Below are positions 33,692 through 43,171 of a stretch of 64,000 nucleotides of DNA, piece by piece. Below the pieces are notes generated by a model. That model did no database searches. It had not been told where the DNA came from and was given only the letters and a program-made list of their open reading frames with translations. Origin of the DNA: Yeosuana aquiaggeris (lineage in GTDB: Bacteria; Bacteroidota; Bacteroidia; Flavobacteriales; Flavobacteriaceae); the NCBI RefSeq assembly GCF_044003965.1, contig NZ_JBAWKC010000001.1, positions 1-64,000 on the forward strand, read 5' to 3'. Each line of letters begins with the position of its first letter. Position 1 is the stretch's first letter. The translations under genes were made by a program, and so were the position numbers.

Positions 33692-34273
33692 TTAACCATA
33701 TCCTAAACCACCACCATCACAATCACTTAAATCGGCTTCCACATACATTGCCCAGCTTTTACCACCAAAGTCTTTACCTTCACCCCAAGCAGTTTCTCCG
33801 CCGGTTGGTCCAGTAACTTCAGCATGTGCTGCAAAACAATACGTTGCACTCACTTCATCTAAAGGTATCATATATACTACTTCCGTAACACCATCTGCAA
33901 AAGTATCAGAATATTCAAATTGTCCAATTTTTGGGTTACCCGCATTGGTCATTGGAAAACTTTCCGCAGTACAATCTATAATGCTTAAATGAGTCGCATA
34001 AATGGTCCAATCACCATTCACAGTGTATGTTATTATAAGATTTTGACCATCATTATCTACTGTAATAATGCCGGCTTCATAATGCTGACCAGCCATTAAT
34101 CGCACAACTTCACAATGTGTGCCATCATTAAGGTCAACATCATCATCGACTTGCTCACTATCTTTTACAGCTTTAGATTGCAGGGCAGTTCCTAGTTCAT
34201 TCACAGGTTCCATATTACAACTAGTAAAGGTTAGAACCATAAACGTTACCATTAAAAAAGTACATTTTTTCAT
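33692..34273 (-). CDS. Secreted lipoprotein, 193 aa
   Basis: The SPII signal MKKCTFLMVTFMVLTFTSC sets the lipidated Cys at 19. After an acidic linker the domain starts at DGTHCEV and carries five further cysteines, a VNGDWTIYATHLSI segment and ETAWGEGKDFGGKSWAMY, a pattern I associate with secreted Bacteroidota proteins often annotated as hypothetical. The end is glycine-rich (CDGGGLGYG). It converges with nadD and stands alone. Function unknown. Confidence 0.8.
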   Translation of the reverse strand: MKKCTFLMVTFMVLTFTSCNMEPVNELGTALQSKAVKDSEQVDDDVDLNDGTHCEVVRLMAGQHYEAGIITVDNDGQNLIITYTVNGDWTIYATHLSIIDCTAESFPMTNAGNPKIGQFEYSDTFADGVTEVVYMIPLDEVSATYCFAAHAEVTGPTGGETAWGEGKDFGGKSWAMYVEADLSDCDGGGLGYG

Positions 34274-34382
34274 AACATCATATTAAGTAGGTTAATAAGC
34301 TAAAGATACAATACGAAGGGTTATAAGTGTTAATTTTTTCGACGAACAACAATCAGATGATACCTTTCATCTATAATATTAG

Positions 34383-34390
34383 TATGTTTG
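34383..34390 (+). promoter_or_regulatory. ggt promoter, -7 element TATGTTTG
   Basis: TATGTTTG matches TAnnTTTG exactly, 69 bp before the ggt start codon. No TTG is at the expected -33 distance. Confidence 0.4.
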
Positions 34391-34459
34391 TAAGAAAAAT
34401 ACGGGTTTCCTTTGCCTGACTATTTAAATCCATTAATCGAAACATAATAAATAATTAAT

Positions 34460-36172
34460 ATGAGTTATATTAAAATTATTGCCTTTGTAAGTTTTTATGT
34501 AATAATATCGTGCCATGTCACAATAGCCCAGACATATTCTAGGAACGGCATGGTGGTATCAAGTAGCAAAGTCGCCTCCGAAGCAGGAATTCAAATTCTA
34601 AAAAAAGGAGGGAATGCTGTTGACGCTGCTGTAGCCACAGCTTTTGCATTGGCAGTTACCCATCCATCCGCTGGGAATATTGGAGGAGGTGGATTTTTGG
34701 TCTTTATGGATTCTTCTGGAATAACTACCACCATTGACTTTCGAGAAAAAGCGCCCCTGAAAGCATCTTCGGATATGTTTCTTGATGAATCCGGAAATCT
34801 CCCCAAAGGAATAAACCTTTACGGAAGTGAATCAACAATGAATCACATTGGTCTGAAGTCGGTTGGGGTACCTGGAACAGTAGCCGGTCTTTATCTGGCG
34901 CATCAAAAATACGGAAATCTATCATGGGCTGATTTGGTGCAACCTTCCATTGACTTAGCGAAAAATGGCTTTGAACTCACATGGAGCCTTTCAAGAGCTG
35001 CCGCTTTTTTTGATTCCAACTCCCAAATTCAATTTTTAAAAGATTATTTCAGAAAGGATAATGGGGAGCTAACACAATTCGGAGAGATTTGGAAACAACC
35101 TGAACTGGCCAATACATTATCAGAAATCAGGGATCATGGTCACGACGGTTTCTATAAAGGGAAAGTAGCAAAAGAGATTGCCCGTTTTATGAAGGAGAAT
35201 GGCGGCATCATAACCAAAGAAGACCTTCAAAACTACACTGCTGTTGAAAGGAAACCTGTAAAAGGAAGCTATAAAGACTACGATATATACTCTATGCCTC
35301 CGCCAAGTTCAGGTGGAACAGCGCTTATTGAAATGATGAATCTCATGGAATTAGCAAACTTAGATGCGATTGAATTCAATTCTACTGAATATGTCCATTT
35401 ATTAGCTGAAGTCATGAGAAGAGCTTTTGCTGATAGAGCAGAACATTTAGGAGACCCTGATTTTAATTTGGATACGCCGTTAAATAAATTGACCTCTAAA
35501 GGATTTGCGAAAAAGCGTTATGAAAATATTGATATGTCAAAAGCTTCAATAAGCGACCCTGCAAAATTTGGACAAATTTATGATGGAAGTAGCACGACTC
35601 ACTTTTCTGTGGTTGATCAAAACGGGAATGCCGTGTCTTTGACTTACACTTTAGAACACAGTTATGGCTCAGGGATGGGTTCCAATGAGCTGGGTTTTAT
35701 TTTTAATAATGAAATGGGGGACTTTAACCCCATGCCGAATAACACTTCTATTTCCGGTCTGATTGGGACAAGACCAAACATTATCGAACCTGAAAAAAGG
35801 ATGCTTTCAAGTATGACGCCCACCATTATTGCTAAAGACGGCAAGCCTTTTCTTGTTATAGGAAGTCCTGGAGGGAGAACTATTATCAATACTGTTTTTC
35901 AGACCGTGCTAAATGTTTTGGGATATGGTATGCCCGTTGACAGAGCTATTGAGTCAATGAAAATTCATCATCAGTGGTTACCAGATGAACTATATTACGA
36001 AGAGTTACTATTATCTCCTGATACCAGAAAAGCACTTGAAGCGATGGGACATAAGTTAGTTCCCGAAAATGTATTGGGTGAATTGATGGGAATTCAATTT
36101 GATTCTGAAAATAAAATTATTATTGGTGCTTCTGATTCTTCAAGTTCAGATGGAGCAGCGGTAGGTTACTAA
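34460..36172 (+). CDS. ggt: Gamma-glutamyltransferase
   Basis: GGT hydrolyses or transfers gamma-glutamyl groups from glutathione-like peptides in the periplasm. The signal peptide ends near TIAQ (about residue 24). The precursor self-cleaves before the nucleophilic threonine, here T379 in STTHFSVVD, which matches the E. coli TTHYSVVD site; the later GSPGGRTI block forms the oxyanion and binding loop. 570 aa is full length. It is monocistronic. Its nearness to the GCS2/ATP-grasp cluster (about 3 kb away) makes that pathway's product a possible substrate. Confidence 0.94.
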   Translation: MSYIKIIAFVSFYVIISCHVTIAQTYSRNGMVVSSSKVASEAGIQILKKGGNAVDAAVATAFALAVTHPSAGNIGGGGFLVFMDSSGITTTIDFREKAPLKASSDMFLDESGNLPKGINLYGSESTMNHIGLKSVGVPGTVAGLYLAHQKYGNLSWADLVQPSIDLAKNGFELTWSLSRAAAFFDSNSQIQFLKDYFRKDNGELTQFGEIWKQPELANTLSEIRDHGHDGFYKGKVAKEIARFMKENGGIITKEDLQNYTAVERKPVKGSYKDYDIYSMPPPSSGGTALIEMMNLMELANLDAIEFNSTEYVHLLAEVMRRAFADRAEHLGDPDFNLDTPLNKLTSKGFAKKRYENIDMSKASISDPAKFGQIYDGSSTTHFSVVDQNGNAVSLTYTLEHSYGSGMGSNELGFIFNNEMGDFNPMPNNTSISGLIGTRPNIIEPEKRMLSSMTPTIIAKDGKPFLVIGSPGGRTIINTVFQTVLNVLGYGMPVDRAIESMKIHHQWLPDELYYEELLLSPDTRKALEAMGHKLVPENVLGELMGIQFDSENKIIIGASDSSSSDGAAVGY

Positions 36173-36205
36173 ATATTTCTAACCAGGCCAATACTTTAAC
36201 AAACC

Positions 36206-36243
36206 AAAAAAAACCGCCTAAAGCACATGGCTTTAAGCGGTTT
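36206..36243 (-). terminator. Strong terminator between ggt and a convergent lipoprotein gene
   Basis: AAACCGC-CTAAAGC pairs with GCTTTA-A-GCGGTTT around a short loop. On the minus strand it is followed by eight T residues, so it mainly ends the gene at 36273; on the plus strand it may also stop ggt. Confidence 0.85.
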
Positions 36244-36272
36244 CGAATTTAAATAACCAACCAAACTAATTT

Positions 36273-37217
36273 TTATCCACGAGTGTTCTCTCTTGGGTTT
36301 TCTATTTTATCTTTTCTTTCTTTACGTAACTTTTCAGTTGACGCCGTTTTATCTTTTGTATTTGATGTTTTTAAGTATTGAATATAACCTCTTCCAACAA
36401 ATTCATACACTGTTTGTGACGCAGGATGATATAATTCAATCTTACCGTCATTTATAACGCTTAATTCAAAATATTCATTGTTGAAGTAATCATAATCTAA
36501 TGTTAAAGTTTTTAGGTACATATTATTAGAAATATTTCCCACACCATATATACCTGTATAATCCCAAAATATATTTGAAATACTGGTTCCTGAGAAATCT
36601 TGAGAACTTCTAAATTCAGAATCATTTCCACCAGCTAAAAACTGTAAGAAGTTTTCATTATCAAATTCATTAAGCGCTCCAAATTGACTGGTATATGTTT
36701 TTTCCCAAGCTTGATACTCTTGCAGGAAATAATGAATATTATCATAAAACACAAAATCATAATCAAAAACACTACGTTGATAGCCCTTTAAAAAATAAGA
36801 AGTATCATTATTCGGGTTGTAAAGTTCTATGGTATTACTGTTTATTTGAAAGACGTCAAAAGTTTCAAAACCATCAATATCATGATACACATCTAAAATC
36901 ATATTATGTGCATTATAATCTGCGACAGCAATTCCGAAGCCATTACCACTACTTCCTAGGCCAACTAAATTATTATTTGCAAACATAGTTCCGTTTCTAA
37001 ATGAAAGGGTAAACGCTTTTTGCAAAAAGGGCGTTGTTCCATAACCTTTAGTTTGATTGATGTCTACATACCACAATTCATAAGACCCTAACAATTGGTT
37101 TAAGGATATGGCTGGTTCATCAATATAATCATCTACTATTACTTCTGTATAACAAGAAGTAAAAAGTGTGGTTGCCAAAGCAAAACTCAAAAGTAATTTT
37201 ATGGTCTTCATAATCAT
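36273..37217 (-). CDS. Lipoprotein of a Flavobacteria-specific family, 314 aa
   Basis: The SPII signal ends at TLFTSC (Cys22). The mature part has two similar-looking halves built around SYELWYVDIN and the later YGVGNISNNMYLKTL region with aromatic, asparagine-rich strands, and a basic C-terminal tail (EKLRKERKDKIENPREN). No catalytic motif is seen. Relatives are sometimes labelled nicotinic acid mononucleotide adenyltransferase in databases, which the sequence does not support; that label probably arose from nearness to nadD. Two start codons (37217, 37211) are possible. Confidence 0.8.
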   Translation of the reverse strand: MIMKTIKLLLSFALATTLFTSCYTEVIVDDYIDEPAISLNQLLGSYELWYVDINQTKGYGTTPFLQKAFTLSFRNGTMFANNNLVGLGSSGNGFGIAVADYNAHNMILDVYHDIDGFETFDVFQINSNTIELYNPNNDTSYFLKGYQRSVFDYDFVFYDNIHYFLQEYQAWEKTYTSQFGALNEFDNENFLQFLAGGNDSEFRSSQDFSGTSISNIFWDYTGIYGVGNISNNMYLKTLTLDYDYFNNEYFELSVINDGKIELYHPASQTVYEFVGRGYIQYLKTSNTKDKTASTEKLRKERKDKIENPRENTRG

Positions 37218-37311
37218 TCTATTTTAGGATTTATACTTAGTGGTTTTCAAAACACGTGCCAAAAAAAAATCCAGATTAAACTTATGAGCCAAACAAACCT
37301 AAAATTTTACG

Positions 37312-37319
37312 TACTTTTG
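37312..37319 (+). promoter_or_regulatory. gpsA promoter, -7 element TACTTTTG
   Basis: TACTTTTG is an exact TAnnTTTG match. Transcription would start near 37325, which suits translation from the ATG at 37344. Confidence 0.45.
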
Positions 37320-37343
37320 AAACTATAACCATTGAATTTAAGT

Positions 37344-38345
37344 ATGAGTAATCAGCAAAAATATGCCGTTTTTGGTGCCGGAAGTTGGGCCACTGCTATA
37401 GTAAAAATGCTTTGTGAAAATCTTCCTGAAGTGGGCTGGTATATGCGCAGCGTTTATACCAAAGAGCATTTATTAAGAGAACAACATAACCCTAATTATT
37501 TAAGTTCTGTTGAATTTCATTTAGAGCAATTGAAATTAAGTAATGATATTAATGAAATGGCGGCTTATGCCGATGTTTTAATTTTTGTTATTCCGTCTGC
37601 TTTTATGCACAGCGAATTGGAAAAATTAACCGTTGATATTTCAGGTAAAACCATTGTATCTGCTGTAAAGGGTATTATGCCAGAATCCGGTTTACTGGTG
37701 GGCGAACATTTCAATCAAGTATATCATGTTCCTTTTGAAAATATAGCGGTTATTGCAGGCCCTTGCCATGCTGAAGAAGTTGCTCTGGAGCGTTTGTCTT
37801 ACTTAACGATTTCTTGTGCAGATTCTAAAAAAGCTAAAGAGATCGCTAAAAACTTGTCCAGCGATTATATTAAAACCAAAATTAGTGATGATATCATTGG
37901 TACTGAATATGCGGTGATGCTTAAAAATATTTATGCTATTGCTGCAGGCATTGCACATGGTTTAGGTTATGGCGACAATTTTCAAAGTGTTCTTATGAGT
38001 AATGCCATACGTGAAATGAAGCGCTTTATTAAGAAAATGCACAAAATGAAACGCAACATTAATAATTCGGCCTACTTAGGTGATTTGCTGGTTACGGGAT
38101 ACTCTGTGTTTTCAAGAAACAGAATGTTTGGTAATATGATTGGTAAAGGCTATACCGTGAAATCTGCCCAAATGGAAATGAGTATGATTGCTGAAGGTTA
38201 TTATGCTACAAAAAGCGCGCATTTACTCAACGAAAAAAATAAGAATAAAACAAAACTACCAATAATTGATGCGGTTTACGATATATTGTATGAAGGTAAA
38301 GACCCAAAAAAGACCTTTAAAAAACTGACTGAAATGCTTGATTAA
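37344..38345 (+). CDS. gpsA: Glycerol-3-phosphate dehydrogenase [NAD(P)+]
   Basis: GpsA makes glycerol-3-phosphate for phospholipids. The Rossmann motif FGAGSWATA is near the N-terminus, with KNIYAIAAGIAHGLGYGDN holding the catalytic lysine region. I take the ATG at 37344 (MSNQQKYAVFG) over a TTG four codons earlier, since it fits the promoter spacing and family start. About 333 aa, normal. It converges with the cupin gene, 5 bp apart. Confidence 0.94.
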   Translation: MSNQQKYAVFGAGSWATAIVKMLCENLPEVGWYMRSVYTKEHLLREQHNPNYLSSVEFHLEQLKLSNDINEMAAYADVLIFVIPSAFMHSELEKLTVDISGKTIVSAVKGIMPESGLLVGEHFNQVYHVPFENIAVIAGPCHAEEVALERLSYLTISCADSKKAKEIAKNLSSDYIKTKISDDIIGTEYAVMLKNIYAIAAGIAHGLGYGDNFQSVLMSNAIREMKRFIKKMHKMKRNINNSAYLGDLLVTGYSVFSRNRMFGNMIGKGYTVKSAQMEMSMIAEGYYATKSAHLLNEKNKNKTKLPIIDAVYDILYEGKDPKKTFKKLTEMLD

Positions 38346-38350
38346 GTCTT

Positions 38351-38677
38351 TTATCTTATCATTGTTAAAACCATTTTAAATTTTTCTACGGCTTTTAATG
38401 CGTGTGGAATATTTGCAGGCATAATAATGGTTTCATTTGCTTCAAGAATATTTGAAATGCCGTTAATAATAATATCAGCCTTACCATCAACTATATAAAC
38501 AAGGGCGTCAAAAGGGGTGGTGTGTTCGCTTAATCCTTCTCCTTTATCAAAAGCAAACAAGGAAATGTTACCGTTTTCCTTTTTTAATATATGCTTACTC
38601 ACAACAGCTTTTTCATTATAACTGATGCTATTATCAAAAGAAAAATTCACGCCTTTTTCAAATTCGTTACTAGCCAT
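38351..38677 (-). CDS. Small cupin-domain protein
   Basis: A single cupin barrel of 108 aa: the first motif region reads EGLSEHTTPFDALVYIVDG and the second PANIPHAL. Only some metal-binding positions are kept (one H and E in the first part and one H in the second), so metal binding is uncertain. Such small cupins often act as sensors or minor isomerases. It sits 27 bp downstream of the 145-aa gene on the same strand and may be co-transcribed. Confidence 0.85.
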   Translation of the reverse strand: MASNEFEKGVNFSFDNSISYNEKAVVSKHILKKENGNISLFAFDKGEGLSEHTTPFDALVYIVDGKADIIINGISNILEANETIIMPANIPHALKAVEKFKMVLTMIR

Positions 38678-38704
38678 TTTATTAAGTTTTATTCTATATT
38701 AATG

Positions 38705-39142
38705 TTATTTATTAAATATACCTTTTTTATCCATTAATGGTATGGTTTTTAAGGCTTTTAAATTGATCGTGTTCTTTCTAAACAAGTAGTTTTTATCAAA
38801 CATATTGTTAGCTTCAAAAAAAGTGACTTTAAATTCGTTGTTGAGTTGGAGCACATCTTCTTGCATGAGTTCGATTTTAGCAAAACTTTTTGCCGGAAGT
38901 TTGTCCAGTTTATGCCGCATTGTTGATGTTACTTTGGTTTCACTATACCCTTTTGAAAGAATTAAAACCATTTCTAAATCGACCTCTTTATCGTTAATAA
39001 TATAAGCATTCCAGTCTTGAGTTTTATAAATATCATTGTACTCATTAACAATAGCTACATAAACGTTTTCTACCTTTGGAATATGGATGTCTCTTTTCAC
39101 TTTAAACAAAATTATTAGTGCATCAAAAGTACTTATTTTCAA
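38705..39142 (-). CDS. Conserved uncharacterised protein, 145 aa
   Basis: The conserved part begins at about residue 15 (VKRDIHIPKVENVYVAIVN) and continues with DWNAYIINDK and MRHKLDKLPAKSFAKIEL to PLMDKKGIF. This pattern is common in Flavobacteriia as an uncharacterised, cytosolic, roughly 130-aa protein. The N-terminal 14 residues are hydrophobic and may not be translated; a GTG at 39100 would give the conserved start. It precedes the cupin gene on the same strand. Function unknown. Confidence 0.75.
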   Translation of the reverse strand: MKISTFDALIILFKVKRDIHIPKVENVYVAIVNEYNDIYKTQDWNAYIINDKEVDLEMVLILSKGYSETKVTSTMRHKLDKLPAKSFAKIELMQEDVLQLNNEFKVTFFEANNMFDKNYLFRKNTINLKALKTIPLMDKKGIFNK

Positions 39143-39257
39143 TGATAATAACTCAAAAAGCCTTAAATTGAAAGGTTTTAAAACCTCAAATTAATATTAC
39201 CTCTATTTTAACTTTTCTTACTAACCTTTGGTTTTCTTAATTTAATATCTGATTCTA

Positions 39258-41804
39258 ATGGATACTCAAGAAAAAATAAATGATCTGCTTAAAAAGCTAG
39301 AACTTCTTTTACAAAAGCAAGAAGTGTTTTCAAAAGAAGTTGAAAGCATTAAAGAAGAATTAAAACAATTACAGTCTTCTGTTAAGCAAGCCCCTGAAAA
39401 ACTAGAAAAACCTATTGAAAACTCAGAAACCAAAGAGATTCCTGAAAAAGTAATTGAATCCCCAAAACGATTTTTTAGAGATACTCAGCATCGTTTTATA
39501 GGCGGTGTTTGTGCAGGTATAGGTAATTACCTTGGCATAAACAGATTCCTTGTTCGTGTTTTGTGGATTTTACTGAGTATCTTCTTTGGAATAGGGTTTT
39601 TCTTATACCTCATCCTTTGGATAGCTGTTCCAAAAATTAAAACAGAAATAACCTATCAAAAAACTGTTCAAAAACCTTCAAACCTTCCTCCAAAAGAAAT
39701 TAAAGAGACTGTTCCAAGGCCTGTTAAAAAACCACTTCAAATAAGTAATGAACTTGAAAAATTTATTGGAGAAAACCTTATTAATAAAATAGGTATTGCC
39801 ATATTAATCATCGGTGTTGCAATTGGCGCTAAATATACTATTGACAATGATTTAATAAGCCCCCTAACACGCATAATTCTGGGGTATTTAGTAGGAATAG
39901 GGTTGTTTGGGCTGTCTATTAAACTAAAGCCAAAATATGAAAATTTCAGTGCGGTTTTAGTGAGCGGGTCTATGACTATTTTTTACTTTCTCACCTATGC
40001 TGCATACAGTTATTATGAGTTAATTCCTCAAGTATTAACTTTTATTTTGATGGTTATTTTTACCATTTTCACTGTGTTAGCAGCATTGCAATACAATAAA
40101 CAAATTATTGCTCACATTGGTCTTGTAGGTGCCTATGCCGTCCCGTTTTTGTTGAGTGAAGACTCCGGCAACACCTTTGTTTTATTTAGTTATATAGCCA
40201 TTATTAATATTGGTATTCTGATGTTGTCTTTTAAAAAATACTGGAAGCCTCTTTATTATGTGGCCTTTGTTTTAACCTGGTTGATTTATTTCTCATGGTT
40301 TGCATTTAGTTATCAAAAAAACGAAGATTTCGCTGCAGCATTACTATTTGCCAGCCTGTTTTTCGTCATTTTATATACCACGTTTTTGGCCTATAAACTT
40401 CTTAGAAAAGAAGCCTTTGAAACCTTAGATATTATTCTGTTATTGATTAACTCCTTTGTGTTTTACGGTTTTGGTTATGCCATTTTAAATGACCATGAAA
40501 CTGGCAGTCAATTATTAGGATTCTTTACGCTTTGTAATGCCATTTTGCATTTTATTGTAAGTGTAGTTGTTTACAGACTAAAACTGGCAGACAAAAATTT
40601 ATTCTATTTAGTTGCAGGCTTGGTTTTGGTGTTTATCACCATTGCTATTCCTGTTCAGTTAGATGGTAATTGGGTGACCTTGTTGTGGGTTGGTGAAGCG
40701 GCTCTGCTATTTTGGATTGGAAGAACAAAAAATATTTTGGTATATGAATACCTGTCTTACCCATTAATGGTTTTAGCTACTTTTAGTCTGTATCAGGATT
40801 GGTCAAATGTATATCCAAGCTTTTACCAGCATGGCAGCTTTAATACATTTACGCCGTTATTAAATATTCATTTTTTAAGTACCGTTTTATTTATTTCTGG
40901 ATTTGGTTTTATCTATTATTTGTACAACAACAAATTATATGAAGCGGTTATGCAATCAAAAAAGGAGTTCAATAATTTGATTTCCATAATAATTCCTGCC
41001 ATCCTTATTAGCACGGTTTACTTTGGTTTTTACTTTGAAATAGCGCATTATTTTCAAACGCTCTTCCAAGATTCAGAGGTAAGCTTAAGCAAATATGAGC
41101 ATTATAATAATTATGATTTATTACATTTTAAAGATATCTGGTTACTTATTTATTCCATGGCATTTACAACTGTCCTTTCCATCATTAACATAAGGTTTAT
41201 TAAAAATAAAACCTTGGGCAATGTCAATATCATACTCACTTGTTTGGTTGTTTTTGCATTTTTAACTTCAGGTTTATATATGCTCAGTGAATTAAGAGAA
41301 AGTTATCTTGATGAAAACCCTGCTGAATATTACCAAATAGGGGTTTTCCATATCATCATCCGTTATATTTCCTTTGTGTTTCTTGTCATCACCTTATTTG
41401 TGAGTTATAAATACATTCAAGAAACTTTTATGAAGTTTACCAACAAAGTCCTGTTTAGTATTTTATTCCACATAACCCTAGTATGGGTTTTAAGCAGTGA
41501 ACTGATTAATGTGTTGGATTTATCCGGTTCTACACAATCTCATAAATTAGGCTTAAGTATTTTCTGGGGTTTATATTCTTTATTTTTAATTTCTTTAGGT
41601 ATCTGGAAAAAGAAAAAGTATTTACGTATTGCTGCCATTGCGCTGTTTTCAATCACCTTAATAAAACTTTTCTTTTATGACATTTCACATCTAGGTACGC
41701 TGTCAAAAACCATTGTATTTGTATCTTTAGGTATCCTTTTATTGATCATTTCATTTTTATATAACAAATTTAAACACAGTATTTCAGATGACGTTGAAGA
41801 TTAA
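39258..41804 (+). CDS. PspC-domain plus DUF2339 polytopic membrane protein
   Basis: The 848-aa protein has three parts: an N-terminal coiled coil (about residues 1-60, KINDLLKKLELLLQKQEVF heptads), a PspC domain (about 72-125, RFIGGVCAGIGNYLG then a membrane helix), and a DUF2339 region of about 20 membrane helices. PspC domains sense or respond to membrane stress; DUF2339 proteins are uncharacterised integral membrane proteins. The gene overlaps the DUF3999 gene by 17 bp, and the pair is a recurring neighbour pair in Bacteroidota and Proteobacteria. Confidence 0.88.
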   Translation: MDTQEKINDLLKKLELLLQKQEVFSKEVESIKEELKQLQSSVKQAPEKLEKPIENSETKEIPEKVIESPKRFFRDTQHRFIGGVCAGIGNYLGINRFLVRVLWILLSIFFGIGFFLYLILWIAVPKIKTEITYQKTVQKPSNLPPKEIKETVPRPVKKPLQISNELEKFIGENLINKIGIAILIIGVAIGAKYTIDNDLISPLTRIILGYLVGIGLFGLSIKLKPKYENFSAVLVSGSMTIFYFLTYAAYSYYELIPQVLTFILMVIFTIFTVLAALQYNKQIIAHIGLVGAYAVPFLLSEDSGNTFVLFSYIAIINIGILMLSFKKYWKPLYYVAFVLTWLIYFSWFAFSYQKNEDFAAALLFASLFFVILYTTFLAYKLLRKEAFETLDIILLLINSFVFYGFGYAILNDHETGSQLLGFFTLCNAILHFIVSVVVYRLKLADKNLFYLVAGLVLVFITIAIPVQLDGNWVTLLWVGEAALLFWIGRTKNILVYEYLSYPLMVLATFSLYQDWSNVYPSFYQHGSFNTFTPLLNIHFLSTVLFISGFGFIYYLYNNKLYEAVMQSKKEFNNLISIIIPAILISTVYFGFYFEIAHYFQTLFQDSEVSLSKYEHYNNYDLLHFKDIWLLIYSMAFTTVLSIINIRFIKNKTLGNVNIILTCLVVFAFLTSGLYMLSELRESYLDENPAEYYQIGVFHIIIRYISFVFLVITLFVSYKYIQETFMKFTNKVLFSILFHITLVWVLSSELINVLDLSGSTQSHKLGLSIFWGLYSLFLISLGIWKKKKYLRIAAIALFSITLIKLFFYDISHLGTLSKTIVFVSLGILLLIISFLYNKFKHSISDDVED

Positions 41805-43020
41805 ACTTTTAACCTGTTTTTCTTTATTAATTTTTGCATTGTCTTTTGCGCAAATGCAAAAATATAGCTATCAGCGTGCATTGATTGGTGTTCAAGATCC
41901 CTGGCATAAATTAACCTTACCTGATGATATTTTTGAGAAGGTTTCACCAAGTTTATCAGACATTAGAGTTTATGGCATTACTACTAAAAATGATACGGTT
42001 GAAGCATCCTATGTATTAAAACTTAATGATGAAAAAGTTATTACAGACAACGTGCCTTTCAAAATATTGAATACCTCGCATAATGAAAAGGGGTATTATT
42101 TTACACTTGAAGTCCCTTCAAAAGCACCTATAAACAATTTGCAATTAGCTTTTAAGCAATTTAATTTTGACTGGCGTATTAATTTAGAAGGCAGTCACGA
42201 TCAAAAAGAATGGTTTTCAATAGTAGAGGATTATAGAATATTGTCTATAAAAAATGCGGAAACATTTTATGAATATACCAGTCTGTCATTCCCAAATTCC
42301 AGCTATCGCTATTTTAGAATCCTGGTAAAAAGTGCCGAAAAATCAGAGTTAAAATCTGCCAAAGCCAGCTACAATACCATTAAAAATGGTGTTTTTAATG
42401 ATTATACAATAAAACGTATGAACATAAAAGACAATAAAGCTGAAAAACGCACCGAAATTGATGTTGAACTTTTAAGATCTGTGCCTGTAAGTTTTGTCAA
42501 GGTGTATGTCAATGCTTCGTTTGACTATTATAGACCCATCACTATTCAATATATTTCTGATAGTTTGAAGACACCAAAAGGATATCTGTATAATTACAGA
42601 ACCTTGACCGATGGCACCTTAACCTCTATTGAAAAAAACGAGTTTAAGTTTAATAACACCGTTGTTAAAAAAATAAAAATATCCATTCAAAATCAGGACA
42701 ATCAGCCACTATCTATTAATAAGGTGGATGTAAAAGGCAATGTGTATGATTTAGATATTCGTTTTAATGAACCCGCAACTTATTATTTAACGTACGGAAA
42801 TGCTTTGGCTTATAAACCCTATTATGATCTGGATCACTTTATAGCAAAAACCCCAGACACCATTACCAGTATTAACTTAGGAGAAGAAGAAGCTATTTCA
42901 AAAACGCCAAAAGAAACTACCTCGCCCTTATTTGAAAACAAACTTTGGTTATGGCTTATTATTATTGTGATTATAGTACTTCTTGGAGGATTCACTTTAA
43001 AAATGATACAAGTAAAATAA
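41788..43020 (+). CDS. DUF3999 family exported protein
   Basis: The 410-aa protein has a signal peptide (cleavage near FALSFAQ), a large extracytoplasmic part with beta-sandwich-like repeats (discoidin-like segments around INLEGSHDQKEWFSI), and a C-terminal membrane helix (about residues 386-405, IIIVIIVLLGGFTLKM). It overlaps the DUF2339 gene and is surely translated together with it; the two probably form a membrane complex. Function unknown. Confidence 0.85.
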   Translation: MTLKIKLLTCFSLLIFALSFAQMQKYSYQRALIGVQDPWHKLTLPDDIFEKVSPSLSDIRVYGITTKNDTVEASYVLKLNDEKVITDNVPFKILNTSHNEKGYYFTLEVPSKAPINNLQLAFKQFNFDWRINLEGSHDQKEWFSIVEDYRILSIKNAETFYEYTSLSFPNSSYRYFRILVKSAEKSELKSAKASYNTIKNGVFNDYTIKRMNIKDNKAEKRTEIDVELLRSVPVSFVKVYVNASFDYYRPITIQYISDSLKTPKGYLYNYRTLTDGTLTSIEKNEFKFNNTVVKKIKISIQNQDNQPLSINKVDVKGNVYDLDIRFNEPATYYLTYGNALAYKPYYDLDHFIAKTPDTITSINLGEEEAISKTPKETTSPLFENKLWLWLIIIVIIVLLGGFTLKMIQVK

Positions 43021-43072
43021 CCTAAGTCAGGTGGCAACAAAAAAATTAACTTTGTCAGAAAAAAATGATAAC

Positions 43073-43131
43073 TTCGTTTAACGTCTGATATAAAACATTA
43101 AAACGATTTCATATCATAATAGTTAAACGAA
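43073..43131. repeat. Long hairpin between convergent genes
   Basis: TTCGTTTAAC (43073-43082) pairs perfectly with GTTAAACGAA (43122-43131), and inside it TGATAT (43086-43091) pairs with ATATCA (43111-43116). Neither side has an adjacent T-run, although a T-rich stretch lies further on along the minus strand. It may be a weak terminator or RNA stabilising hairpin. Confidence 0.45.
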
Positions 43132-43171
43132 AAGAAGAAAAACATCAGGGAAAAGAACTTAAAAAACCCAA

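Noticed and set aside
36273..37217. Nicotinic acid mononucleotide adenyltransferase
   Set aside because: The protein is a lipoprotein without a nucleotidyltransferase motif; the real nadD is at 33100-33678.
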